This document shows, in pieces, positions 7,686 to 16,034 of a DNA stretch of 64,000 nt. A model generated the notes under the pieces. The model was given only the letters and a program-made list of their open reading frames with translations, had not been told where the DNA came from and did not search any database. Origin of the DNA: CAZYQW01 sp964649825 (GTDB lineage: Bacteria; Planctomycetota; B15-G4; JADJEK01); assembly GCA_964649825.1 (NCBI GenBank), contig CAZYQW010000075.1:40519-104518 (forward strand), given 5' to 3'. The translations under genes were made by a program, and so were the position numbers. Position 1 is the stretch's first letter; every line of letters starts with the position of its first letter.

Positions 7686-10600
7686 TCAGTACTTGAACGG
7701 GATCCGCAGCTTGTTCACCTGCATCCGGGGCGTCGTCGGCTGCGGCGGGCTCTCCGTGTTCGTTGCGATGTCGAAGCGGATCTCCCAGCGCAGGTACTGC
7801 TTCCCGTTCAGGAGAGTGATGTCGGGGACCCATCCGGTCGAAGTGGTCAGGTCGGGCGAGCCCGGGTTGGTCGCCTTCTCATCGGCGCCCTCGAACCACA
7901 CCGACACGCTCTGCTCGTTGGGATGCAGCGTTCCGTTCGGAATGTAGTCGGCGAGCAGCAGGTCCGGCGAGTCCACCTCGATGTCGTTATTGAACGGGTC
8001 GATCACGAAACCCGACGCGTTCGTCAACACGAACCCGGTCGATGCGTTCGTGCCGCGGAAGATGGGGCCGTCGCCCGGAATCCCGAAGACCGGGCCGGCC
8101 AGCGGACCGGCCGAGGTCATGACCAGGGGACGGAAGTCCGAGGTCACCGAACCGAGGTCATACCACGTCGAACGTGCCACCGACTTCGGCGTGAGCGGCG
8201 TCGGCGTGAGGTTCATGTTGACCAAAGGATTGAAGTTCGATTGCCCGTTCGACCCCGACCCACAGATCCCTTGTCCGGTGGCGACGTTGAAGACCGACTT
8301 GAACACCTTGGCGTTGACCTTCTCCTTCAGCACCATGACCGGGGCGCTGGTCGGGATGTGGATCTGGACGATCCCCGGGCCACCTGGTCCGCCGTCGGCG
8401 ACCTGAATGACGTTCGCGTCACCGCCGGGAGTCGTGCCCGTCGCCGAGCTGGACGACAGATTGGTGGCGTTCGAACCGCAGCCTCCCGACACGTCGATGA
8501 CCACGCTCGGCAGCGTGAGGTCGTTCATGATGACGTTCGTCGCGGACTGGATCACCACGCCGCCACCCGAACCACCGCCACCCGCGCCGCCGCGGCCCGA
8601 CGAACCGGTTCCTTCTCCACCCCCACCGTTGCCGCCGATCGCGTCGATCTTGGCGGAAGGACCGCGGATCTCGACCGTCCCGAGGGCCTGCAGCAACATC
8701 GATCCGGCCCCGCCGCCCCCGCCTCCACCACGCGAATCCAGCGTCGTGAACGGCAACTTCGAGTTGATGAAGATCGTCTGCTTGCACTGCTGATCGAGCC
8801 CCTCGGTTCGGGATCCGGCGCCGCCGCCGCCCTGCCCGCCAATCAACGACTGGAGCTCACCGGCCGGGCCGATGAAGTTGTTGGCGGCCGACGCATCCTT
8901 GAAGACGGCGGGACCCGCTCCACCGAACATCGTGATCTTCTTGGTCTGAGGCCACGTCGTGTTCAGGTTGAACTGCGATCCAGTGTCATAGATCAAGCCC
9001 GCCTGGTGCGCCGCCGCGAACGTCAGGTTCGGGTTCGGCATCGCGACCGCGTTCTTGGACGTGTCGCCGCTGTACACCACCGGCGGGTTGCCGACGTTGG
9101 GCGCGGGGATCGGCTTGCCCGGATCGAACTGGATCGGCAAGTGGTTGCCGATGCCGATCGCGCCGCGCCGGCCGCTGATCAACACGTTCGTCTGCTCCGG
9201 GCTCGACGGGAAGAACACGTTGAACGAGCCGCCACCACCGCCCGATCCGCGGCTGCCGTCGCCCAAGCCGCTGTAGTTCGAGCAGTTTCCACCGTTGAAG
9301 TTCGTGCCGAACGGCAGCGTGCAGCCGCACTGCCCACCACCGCCGCCGCCGGGGATGAGGTTGCCGGGCGCGTACCCGGACTCCCCGAACTGGGGCGTCT
9401 GGATGAAGGAGATCGACTGCGCACCCTCCGGCACGGTGACCGGGTGGCTCGCGCCGCCCCGACCGCCGCCCGGCCCTGGCGCACCACCGGGCATGGGGGT
9501 CAACGCCGAGTCGAATGTGTCGTCGCTCGCGCCATCCGAGCCGTTCAGGTTGATCTTCCCCTCGATCAGGACGTCTCCGGTCGCGGTGAGGACCAGCGGG
9601 TTCGACCCGCGCACCACCAGCGTCGCGTTCGCGGGAAGGGTGAACTCGGTGAAGTTGAAGACCCCGCCGAGCACCGTCGTGCCCGGCTTCGCCTGCGGAG
9701 TCGCGCCCGAGAAGAGGGGGAACGCCTGGAAGTCGGTGTCGAGGAAGATCGTGATCGATTCGCTCGTCGGCGGATCGAACCGGCCCAGCGAGCCGTCGCC
9801 GCCGAAACCGAACGACGCGCGCAGCACGTTCGAGTTCTGGGCGTCCCAGCTCGCGACCTGCAGACCGTCGGCCGCGATCGATGTGTCCTGTTGGCTCGCT
9901 TCATCGAAGTTCTCGACGATGACCTCGTCGATTTCGCCGCCCACCTTCGGGGCCTTCGCGACCTTGTACTTGCCGAGCGTCGTGAAGAACTCGTCCTCGT
10001 CCGGGCCGAGCTGTGCGTTCGTGATCGAGAAGAACTTGCTCGAGAGCTCGAGCGCAACGGTGTGCCCGAGCGGCAGGACTCCGCGCGGATAGAGCAGCAC
10101 CTCGGCGCTTTTCGATGTGTTCTTCGTCAGGATCATTTCGCCGATCAGCGGCTCGTCGGCCGGCGATCCGCTCGCCGTCTCGATGATTCGCAGACGCAGG
10201 AAACCGCGGGTGAAGTTGACGTCCGCCGGGCTGACCGGGCCGTCGAACTGCACGACGAAGGGAGGCCGCTTGTTCTTCTTGATCTTCTTGAACAGGCCCG
10301 CCGGATCGGAGAACGGGTTCGGATAGATCCCCGACGTTCCCGGCGACGGCTTGATCTTGTTCTTCTTGGGCTTCACGGCCTTCTTCGAAATGTTGTCGAA
10401 GTAGAGGCTCGGGGTCGACGTCGTGGTGAACGAGACCGGAACCACTCCAACGTTCACCCCGCTCAGGTTCTTGATCGAGTTCGCGGTGTCCACCGTAACG
10501 TCGATCTGATACGTCGTCCCCGGCAGGAGCCCCGGCAGGCCGGAGTTCGTCGCGTTGTCGGACGCGGGGTTGAACGTGTCGATCGGCGCGGTCGGAAGCC

Positions 10601-10919
10601 GGGGGGTGAAGATGATCTTGTTCCCCTGGACCTTGTAGTCGCCGAACGCGATGCTCCCGATCATCTGTCCGGAGCTGTTCGCCGTCGACACCCGGATCCG
10701 CAGGGCTTCCGCGATCCCCGTCCCGACTTCCGGGCTGCCACTGAACTCGAAGACGATCCGCTGGGAGAGGGGAGCGTTCAAGGGAGCGACCTTCGTCCCG
10801 GACACTCCGTTTATGGATCCGGGGAACTGGACCGCCGTGAGCTTGACTCCGTCGGCCCAGGCGACCGTCGGAGCGGCCAGACAGAAGGCAAGGACACCCA
10901 ACAAGGTGCGCATTCGCAT
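7686..10919 (-). CDS. Large glycine-rich secreted protein with Ig-like N-terminal domain
   Basis: A 1077-residue exported protein. It begins with a typical signal peptide (MRMRTLLGVLAFCLAAPTVAWA). The next region, to about residue 170, resembles a bacterial Ig-like fold of the Big_5 type (APLSQRIVFEFSGSPEVGTG, ending VPVSFTTTS). A Lys-rich linker (KKAVKPKKNKIKPSP) follows. The middle is strikingly rich in glycine clusters (GGGRGG, GGGGGG, GGGAGS, GGGGEGTGSSGRGG) interleaved with strand-forming segments such as LVLTATGDVLIEGKINLNG, an arrangement seen in beta-helix surface proteins. Several Cys occur in the Gly-rich part (GGGGGGQCGC). No enzyme motif is seen; it is probably a surface or matrix protein. 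The stop lies near a shared terminator hairpin. Confidence 0.88.
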   Translation of the reverse strand: MRMRTLLGVLAFCLAAPTVAWADGVKLTAVQFPGSINGVSGTKVAPLNAPLSQRIVFEFSGSPEVGTGIAEALRIRVSTANSSGQMIGSIAFGDYKVQGNKIIFTPRLPTAPIDTFNPASDNATNSGLPGLLPGTTYQIDVTVDTANSIKNLSGVNVGVVPVSFTTTSTPSLYFDNISKKAVKPKKNKIKPSPGTSGIYPNPFSDPAGLFKKIKKNKRPPFVVQFDGPVSPADVNFTRGFLRLRIIETASGSPADEPLIGEMILTKNTSKSAEVLLYPRGVLPLGHTVALELSSKFFSITNAQLGPDEDEFFTTLGKYKVAKAPKVGGEIDEVIVENFDEASQQDTSIAADGLQVASWDAQNSNVLRASFGFGGDGSLGRFDPPTSESITIFLDTDFQAFPLFSGATPQAKPGTTVLGGVFNFTEFTLPANATLVVRGSNPLVLTATGDVLIEGKINLNGSDGASDDTFDSALTPMPGGAPGPGGGRGGASHPVTVPEGAQSISFIQTPQFGESGYAPGNLIPGGGGGGQCGCTLPFGTNFNGGNCSNYSGLGDGSRGSGGGGGSFNVFFPSSPEQTNVLISGRRGAIGIGNHLPIQFDPGKPIPAPNVGNPPVVYSGDTSKNAVAMPNPNLTFAAAHQAGLIYDTGSQFNLNTTWPQTKKITMFGGAGPAVFKDASAANNFIGPAGELQSLIGGQGGGGAGSRTEGLDQQCKQTIFINSKLPFTTLDSRGGGGGGGAGSMLLQALGTVEIRGPSAKIDAIGGNGGGGEGTGSSGRGGAGGGGSGGGVVIQSATNVIMNDLTLPSVVIDVSGGCGSNATNLSSSSATGTTPGGDANVIQVADGGPGGPGIVQIHIPTSAPVMVLKEKVNAKVFKSVFNVATGQGICGSGSNGQSNFNPLVNMNLTPTPLTPKSVARSTWYDLGSVTSDFRPLVMTSAGPLAGPVFGIPGDGPIFRGTNASTGFVLTNASGFVIDPFNNDIEVDSPDLLLADYIPNGTLHPNEQSVSVWFEGADEKATNPGSPDLTTSTGWVPDITLLNGKQYLRWEIRFDIATNTESPPQPTTPRMQVNKLRIPFKY

Positions 10920-11022
10920 GAAAGTCCTCCGGAGCAGACCGGCGCAGAATGGACGAGGCGGTAGCGCCTCCGACGGTTTCTACGACCGAAGAGTATACCC
11001 GAGCGCGATCATGTGACCAAAC

Positions 11023-11262
11023 TCAACCGCACACATCGGGACCAACTCGGCCGCAACGACCGCACGAGGCGTCAGGCAAAGGGCCGCCCGCGGGCGAACT
11101 TTGCACGTTCACGACGGAAAACACGCGCGTCAACCGTCCGCGGCCCGACCGTGCTGGCCCGACGCAGTCGTCACCGCAAGTTGTAAGCGGTTTAGAGCCC
11201 ATAGGTTGCATCACCTCGATGCGGCTCCTGCAGTCAGTACAGTCGTATTCGTAGATCGCCAT
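11023..11262 (-). CDS. FmdB-type zinc-ribbon protein with additional C-terminal cysteines
   Basis: A 79-residue protein starting MAIYEYDCTDCRSRIEVMQPMG, here given as MAIYEYDCTDC and IEVMQPMG, as in the FmdB putative regulatory family, which usually has CxxC, about 20 residues, then a second CxxC. The second knuckle here is modified to CGDDC. The protein then continues past the usual end with DASCGRCGRVGPDVCG, giving an extra CxxC plus a terminal Cys. Probably a small cytoplasmic zinc protein. The function of the family is not established. Spacing to both neighbouring minus-strand genes is short. Confidence 0.75.
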   Translation of the reverse strand: MAIYEYDCTDCRSRIEVMQPMGSKPLTTCGDDCVGPARSGRGRLTRVFSVVNVQSSPAGGPLPDASCGRCGRVGPDVCG

Positions 11263-11322
11263 GGTGAACGCAACATCAACCCAAGAAACGGCACTGTCTT
11301 ATAGATCCCATCGCCCAGGAGG

Positions 11323-12087
11323 TCACAGTCCAAGAAGGTGAAACCCCGCGTCGACGTAGAGAATCTCTCCGGTTACCGCGCGCGACAGATTCGACAGGAA
11401 GAAGAGCGCCGCATCCCCCACCTCGTCGATGTCGATGTTCCGGCGGAGCGGAGCCCGGTCCTTGAACTGCTCCAGCATCGTCGGCAGATCCGCGACCCCC
11501 GAGGCGGCCAACGTCCGGATCGGGCCGGCAGAGAGCGCGTTGACCCGGATCCCGCGCGGCCCGAGGTCGGCGGCGAGGTAGCGGACCGACGATTCGAGCG
11601 CCGCCTTCGCGACGCCCATGACGTTGTAGTGCGGCACGACCCGCTGACCACCGAGGTAGGTCATCGTCAGGATCGAGCCGCCCTGGTCCATGAGCCCCAC
11701 CGCCCGCTGCGCGACCGCGGTCAACGAGTAGGTGGAAACATCGAGCGCCGTGCGGAATCCTTCCCGGGTCGTCCCCACGAACTCCCCTTCCAACTCCTCG
11801 CGCCGCGCGAACGCCACGGCGTGGACGATGAAATCGAGACGGCCGTAACGCTCCGTGATCTGGACGAACGCTTGGTCCAGATCCTCGTCCTTCGCCACGT
11901 CGCAGGAGAGGAGCAACGAGTCCTTCATCGGTCCGGCGAGCTTGGCGACCGTCTCGCGGAGTCGCTCACCTTGGTAGGTCAGCGCCAGCCGAGCCCCCTC
12001 GCGGGCCGTCGCCTTCGCGATTCCCCACGCGATCGAACGTTTGTTGGCCACGCCGAGAATCAACCCGGTCTTGCCCTCGAGCAGCAT
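11323..12087 (-). CDS. fabI: Enoyl-[acyl-carrier-protein] reductase (NADH), FabI
   Basis: A 254-residue short-chain dehydrogenase of the FabI type, catalysing the last reduction of each fatty-acid elongation cycle. The family-specific cofactor site GVANKRSIAWGIAKA is near the N-terminus. The catalytic region YLGGQRVVPHYNVMGVAKAAL contains the Tyr-x6-Tyr/Lys pattern of FabI, and NALSAGPIRTLAASG forms the substrate loop. The frame has an upstream start at 12111, but I chose the ATG at 12087 because GGAGGAG sits six bases ahead of it and the family similarity starts there (MLLEGKTGLILG). It is not clustered with other fatty-acid genes here. Confidence 0.95.
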   Translation of the reverse strand: MLLEGKTGLILGVANKRSIAWGIAKATAREGARLALTYQGERLRETVAKLAGPMKDSLLLSCDVAKDEDLDQAFVQITERYGRLDFIVHAVAFARREELEGEFVGTTREGFRTALDVSTYSLTAVAQRAVGLMDQGGSILTMTYLGGQRVVPHYNVMGVAKAALESSVRYLAADLGPRGIRVNALSAGPIRTLAASGVADLPTMLEQFKDRAPLRRNIDIDEVGDAALFFLSNLSRAVTGEILYVDAGFHLLGL

Positions 12088-12185
12088 GCGTCGCTCCTCC
12101 GTCGAAACCATCGGACTATGCTAGGGTCCGGCCGGCGCTTCGCACTCTTCGACGCCGGGATTCGCAGGACAGATTCGCAGGACTC

Positions 12186-12680
12186 ATGGACAACGACCGC
12201 TGGCTGCAGGACGGCTTCGAGCGCTTCAAGGCCGGTGATTTCGACGGCGCCGTCCAGGCGCTGGAGCGGGCGCTCGAGCTCGACCCCGCCGACCCCGCCG
12301 TCCTTCGCACGCTCGCGATGTCATGGTTCCGGAAGGATGAGTTCGCGCGGGGGCTCCCGCTGGCCGAACGGTTGGTCGAGGTCGCGCCGAACGACCCGAT
12401 CTCGTTTACTACTCTCTCGATCTTCTTGATGAAGAACGGACGCATCGAGGAGGCCGAGGCGGCGAGCGCACGGGCCAAGGTCCTCACCTGGAAAAGGCAG
12501 CTCAAGGATGGCCCCGGCGGATCGCCGTCGTTGACCGTGATCGATGCGAAGTCGTCCACCTCGCCGCCGATTCTGCCGACGGTGTCGCCGCCGATCCTGC
12601 CGGTCCTCCCGAAGCGACCGGCCGCGCCCCCCCTCGACGCGCCGGCGAAGGAGCCGAGCGACCCGGACGCGAAGTCGTGA
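12186..12680 (+). CDS. TPR-repeat protein with Pro-rich tail
   Basis: A 164-residue protein with about three tetratricopeptide repeats in residues 1-100 (for example DGFERFKAGDFDGAVQALER and ALELDPADPAVLRTLAMSWF), followed by a Pro/Ser-rich tail with repeated SPPILP. There is no signal peptide, so it is probably a cytoplasmic adaptor. The stop overlaps the GTG start of the next gene (GTGA), indicating coupled translation with the lipoprotein downstream. The start lies 98 bp from the divergent fabI start. Confidence 0.85.
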   Translation: MDNDRWLQDGFERFKAGDFDGAVQALERALELDPADPAVLRTLAMSWFRKDEFARGLPLAERLVEVAPNDPISFTTLSIFLMKNGRIEEAEAASARAKVLTWKRQLKDGPGGSPSLTVIDAKSSTSPPILPTVSPPILPVLPKRPAAPPLDAPAKEPSDPDAKS

Positions 12681-13927
12681 CGGCTCGTGACCTTCGCGGC
12701 GCCGCGTTCCTCGCCGCCGTCGTCGCGAGCGGATGCCACGTCGACGCGACGCGAGATTCGCTGCTCCTCGAGCACGTCGGCTCCGCGCGACTCGAGGGCG
12801 GAGTCCGATTCGACCGGGACGCCGTGATCCGGCTGCCGCACGAGGGGTTCCTCGCGATCGCGAGCGCGCCCGGCGAAGTTCTCGTGGTCCTGTCGGCCGG
12901 GTGGATGGCGATCGACCCCGCGCGGCCGGGAGGAGGCGTGGAGATCGCCCTCGACGCGGGTCGCGACGTCGCCGTGACGAAGGCGGGCGCGTTCGTCCTC
13001 ACGGCGGACGGCCGCGTCGCCCGCGCGGTCGATGACGGTGAGCGCGTCCACGTCGAGACGATCGGTCGCTTCCCCGGGGCAACCCATCTCGCCGCGCGGG
13101 ACGACCTGGCCGCGGTCGGGTTCGGCGACGGCCGCATCGTGCTGTTCTCGACCACCGGCGATCGCTGGCGCCCGGCCGCCGCGCTGGTCCTGTCCTCGCC
13201 ACCGACCGCGCTCGACTTCGGCGTCCCGTCGGCGACGGCGCGCCTGCTCTACGTCGCGACGGAGGGATCGATCCAGGCGATCGACCTGGAGAGCGCGGGC
13301 GGGCCGACGCTCGGCGACCCGATCTCGGTCCCGTCCACCCGCGCGCTGGCCGCCAGCCGGGACGACCTCGTCCTGGTTCTCGCGGACGGGCGGCTCGCCT
13401 TCTTCGATCTGCTCGATCCGCGCCGGCCACGACGCGATGGGGAGCTTCGCGCCGCCGGCGTGCGCGACGTCGCGTGGCAGGACGGGCAATGGTTGCTTCT
13501 GAGTGACGACGCGGTCGGGTTCTACCGTCCGACCGGCACCTCGATCGTGCACCAATCGGTGAACCAGAAGCGCGCGTCGGAGAGCCGGACGATCGGGCCG
13601 CTCTCGCCGGTCTGCAGCTCCGCGACCGGAAACCGCGAGAAGATGTGCCACGCCTCGGCTTCCGCGGTTCCGTCGATCGCGGCGACCTCCGGCCGGTCCA
13701 GATGCCGGGAAGCCACGCGCGGCGCGGGGAGCGGCTCGCCCAACCGGACCGGCTGCCAGAAGACGCGCCGTTCGGTGGCGGCGAGAACCGTCCAGACGCG
13801 AGGCCGGGTCGGCTCGGGGAGCATCGCTCGCGTCACGATCCGCTCGTTCGCGTCGAGCCGCGCCGACACTGCGGCGGCGCCGATCCGCTCCGCCTCGCCG
13901 CGGGAAACGAAAAGCAGGGTCAGGTAG
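12677..13927 (+). CDS. Putative lipoprotein with propeller-like repeats; 3' third runs antisense to the next gene
   Basis: A 416-residue frame starting at a GTG that overlaps the upstream stop. The N-terminus (FLAAVVASGCHVD) looks like a lipoprotein signal with a Cys near residue 20. Residues about 40-290 show repeated short strands with Gly-Asp turns (LTADGRVAR, VGFGDGRIVLFS, YVATEGSIQAIDLE, LVLADGRLAFFDLLD), suggesting a beta propeller. After about residue 290 (base 13540) the translation becomes Ser/Arg/Thr-rich and unlike a fold. It lies entirely antisense to the convincing C-terminal part of the minus-strand YdjM-like gene. Either the true stop was lost by a frameshift, or the two genes really overlap tail to tail by about 400 bp. 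The first 290 residues are secure. Confidence 0.7.
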   Translation: MTARDLRGAAFLAAVVASGCHVDATRDSLLLEHVGSARLEGGVRFDRDAVIRLPHEGFLAIASAPGEVLVVLSAGWMAIDPARPGGGVEIALDAGRDVAVTKAGAFVLTADGRVARAVDDGERVHVETIGRFPGATHLAARDDLAAVGFGDGRIVLFSTTGDRWRPAAALVLSSPPTALDFGVPSATARLLYVATEGSIQAIDLESAGGPTLGDPISVPSTRALAASRDDLVLVLADGRLAFFDLLDPRRPRRDGELRAAGVRDVAWQDGQWLLLSDDAVGFYRPTGTSIVHQSVNQKRASESRTIGPLSPVCSSATGNREKMCHASASAVPSIAATSGRSRCREATRGAGSGSPNRTGCQKTRRSVAARTVQTRGRVGSGSIARVTIRSFASSRADTAAAPIRSASPRETKSRVR

Positions 13928-14601
13928 CCCGCGACGCCGAGCCCGCCGAGGCCGAGGACCCAGCGGGCCCGACCGTCTCCGAGGCGGGCGGCGCGCACGG
14001 CACCGATGAGGACCAGCGCGACGGGCCAGATCACCCGGAGGACCGGCGAGACCCGGTCGCCGCCGACGGCATAGATGAAGAAGGTGGCGACGAGCGCGAG
14101 CACGATCCAGGCCACGTCCCCCCGTCCTGACCGCCGGCCCGCGATCGCGGCAGCGCCGCCGAGGATGAGCCAGAGCCACGGATCGACGATGAAGACCAGG
14201 TCGCCGTAGACCCACCCGGCCGAGAACGGCAGCCACGGGCGCAGCCCGTACATGTTCAGCAGATCGAGCAGCGGATGCGTCGCGAGCCCGATCGCGACCG
14301 CGAGGAACGGACCTTCGGACGGTCGCCAGCACCGACCGCGCCGGTTCGGATCGCGACGCCGCTCCAGCCACTCGAAGAGCCACGTCCCGAGCCCGATCAG
14401 CACGACGACGCCGGCCAGCGCGTGGGTGATCCCCCGGTGGTAGACGAGGTAGCCGCGCACGCCAAGGAAGAGCCGCGCGACGACGTCGACGTCCGGCAGG
14501 TTGGCCGCGACGACCAACGCGACCGCCGACAGCGGCGACCTTCGTCCCAGCCGCGAACGCGCGAGCGCCAGGCCGAGCAGAGAGTGGGTGAGGTTGTCCA
14601 C
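13522..14601 (-). CDS. YdjM-like membrane-bound putative metal-dependent hydrolase
   Basis: A 359-residue polytopic membrane protein of the YdjM/DUF457 family. It starts VDNLTHSLLGLALAR, contains ANLPDVD and YHRGITHALAG, and GLATHPLLDLLNMYG further on, all characteristic His/Asp motifs of the family. Several membrane helices follow (WIVLALVATFFIYAVGG, VALVLIGAVRAAR, VLGLGGLGVAGYLTLLFV), and a soluble C-terminal domain ends in WFTDWCTIEVPVGR. I chose the GTG at 14601 because family members begin exactly at this D-(N/S)-L-T-H motif; the frame extends to 14673 without similarity. The 3' 400 bp overlap an open frame on the plus strand. Confidence 0.88.
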   Translation of the reverse strand: MDNLTHSLLGLALARSRLGRRSPLSAVALVVAANLPDVDVVARLFLGVRGYLVYHRGITHALAGVVVLIGLGTWLFEWLERRRDPNRRGRCWRPSEGPFLAVAIGLATHPLLDLLNMYGLRPWLPFSAGWVYGDLVFIVDPWLWLILGGAAAIAGRRSGRGDVAWIVLALVATFFIYAVGGDRVSPVLRVIWPVALVLIGAVRAARLGDGRARWVLGLGGLGVAGYLTLLFVSRGEAERIGAAAVSARLDANERIVTRAMLPEPTRPRVWTVLAATERRVFWQPVRLGEPLPAPRVASRHLDRPEVAAIDGTAEAEAWHIFSRFPVAELQTGESGPIVRLSDARFWFTDWCTIEVPVGR

Positions 14602-14834
14602 CGAGAGTCCCACGTCGCCCGTCCGGGACGATCTCCACGAGGAAACCGGAGGCGAGATGATAGGTGGGCTCATCGCGAATGCACTCCTCGCATCATCCCT
14701 CTCGGCCGCTTCCGACCGCCCCCGGCCGCCGTCGACACGATCCGCGGTTCATGCGGCGTCGAGAGTCGGGGTTTCCGCTTCGACTCGTCGATCGCATCAG
14801 TACGATGCGCGGATTCGAGATGTCGGGAGGGCTC

Positions 14835-16022
14835 ATGTCGCCACTGCGAGTCGCCGCCGTCTGCTTCTACTCGTTGCTTCTCTTCTCCTGCTCGCTGCTC
14901 GACGTCGATCCGACCGAGAGCGCGCCGCGCGAGAAGGACTACGGCCGCCCGCTCGGGCCCGGCGAGGTCGCGCTCGAGAAGGTGACGGACCCGTCCCAGT
15001 ATCCGGACTTCGGGCGCGGCTACTCGGAACGAGAGACGCTGATCCAGGCGATCGACGGGACGCTCGAGTACTTCGCGAAACCTTCGTCGAAGCATTGGTT
15101 CCCGTACCTGGACATCGATCACGCGCGGTCGATCCGAAGCCTCGAGGCGTTTCGCGAGGTGCTCCTCCAGGCGAACTCGCCCGAGGAGCTGAACCAGCGG
15201 ATCGTGTCATCGTTCGACGTCTATCGCTCGAAGGGGTGGGACGGCTCGGGGACGGTGCTGTTCACCGGCTATTGCCAGCCGATCTACCGAGCGTCGCGCA
15301 CGCAAACGGGCGAGTACCGCTACCCTCTCTATCAGTTGCCGCCCGAGCTCATGAAGGACGACTTCGGAACACCGCTCGGCTGGAACTCCGGCGGCGGCAT
15401 CGGTCCCTCCCCGACGCGCGCCGACTTCGATCGTGGGTTCCTCGAGGGGCGCGGCCTGGAGCTCTACTGGCTGCGCGATCCGCTCGAGGCGTACATCGTC
15501 CACGTGCAGGGCTCGGCCAAGCTCGAGCTCGACGACGGCACCGTCCAATCGATCGGCTACGCGGGCAAGACCGAGCACGAGTACGTCGGCCTCGGCCAGT
15601 CACTCGTCGCGGACGGCAAGGTCGATCGCGGGAGGCTCAACCTGTTCGCGGTCAAGGACTACTTCGCGAAGCATCCGGCCGAGCTCGAGGAGTACATGCA
15701 CCGCAACGCGTCGTACGTCTTCTTCACCGAGATCCAGGGCGGTCCGTATGGGAGCCTGAACATCGCGGTCACGCCGTACCGCACGCTCGCGACCGACAAG
15801 GCGGTCTTCCCGCGCGGGGGCGTGACGTTCGCCGAAACGATCGTCCCCGAGCCGGCCGGCCGCCTCGTGCCGTTCCATCAGTTCCTGATCGATCAGGACA
15901 CCGGCGGCGCGATCCGTTCGGCCGGGCGATCCGACATCTTCCTTGGCACCGGTCCCGAGGCGGAGCGGATCGCGGGCGGGACCCACGCGGAAGGTCGCCT
16001 CTGGTACGTCTACGTCCGCTGA
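14835..16022 (+). CDS. mltA: Membrane-bound lytic murein transglycosylase A (MltA)
   Basis: A 395-residue lipoprotein of the MltA family, which cleaves the beta-1,4 bond of peptidoglycan to give 1,6-anhydro-muropeptides at the outer membrane. The N-terminus VAAVCFYSLLLFSCSLLDVD is a lipoprotein signal. The MltA domain has TGYCQPIYRASRTQTGEYRY (given in part), the VQGSAKLEL region and, near the C-terminus, the 3D-type domain DQDTGGAIRSAGRSDIFLG with the family's catalytic Asp. I chose the ATG at 14835: GGGAGGG stands directly ahead and the lipoprotein signal begins there; the frame is open to 14664 without similarity. It is divergent from the YdjM-like gene and convergent with the carbonic anhydrase gene. 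Confidence 0.93.
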   Translation: MSPLRVAAVCFYSLLLFSCSLLDVDPTESAPREKDYGRPLGPGEVALEKVTDPSQYPDFGRGYSERETLIQAIDGTLEYFAKPSSKHWFPYLDIDHARSIRSLEAFREVLLQANSPEELNQRIVSSFDVYRSKGWDGSGTVLFTGYCQPIYRASRTQTGEYRYPLYQLPPELMKDDFGTPLGWNSGGGIGPSPTRADFDRGFLEGRGLELYWLRDPLEAYIVHVQGSAKLELDDGTVQSIGYAGKTEHEYVGLGQSLVADGKVDRGRLNLFAVKDYFAKHPAELEEYMHRNASYVFFTEIQGGPYGSLNIAVTPYRTLATDKAVFPRGGVTFAETIVPEPAGRLVPFHQFLIDQDTGGAIRSAGRSDIFLGTGPEAERIAGGTHAEGRLWYVYVR

Positions 16023-16034
16023 TCTCCCTCGAGA

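Noticed and set aside
7923..10964. Very long Arg-rich open frame opposite the giant secreted gene
   Set aside because: It is antisense to a gene with a signal peptide and domain structure; long antisense frames are expected in GC-rich DNA.
12116..14638. 840-residue minus-strand frame across the TPR, lipoprotein and YdjM-like region
   Set aside because: Out of frame with the YdjM-like gene and antisense to the TPR and propeller genes; low-complexity Arg/Ala content.
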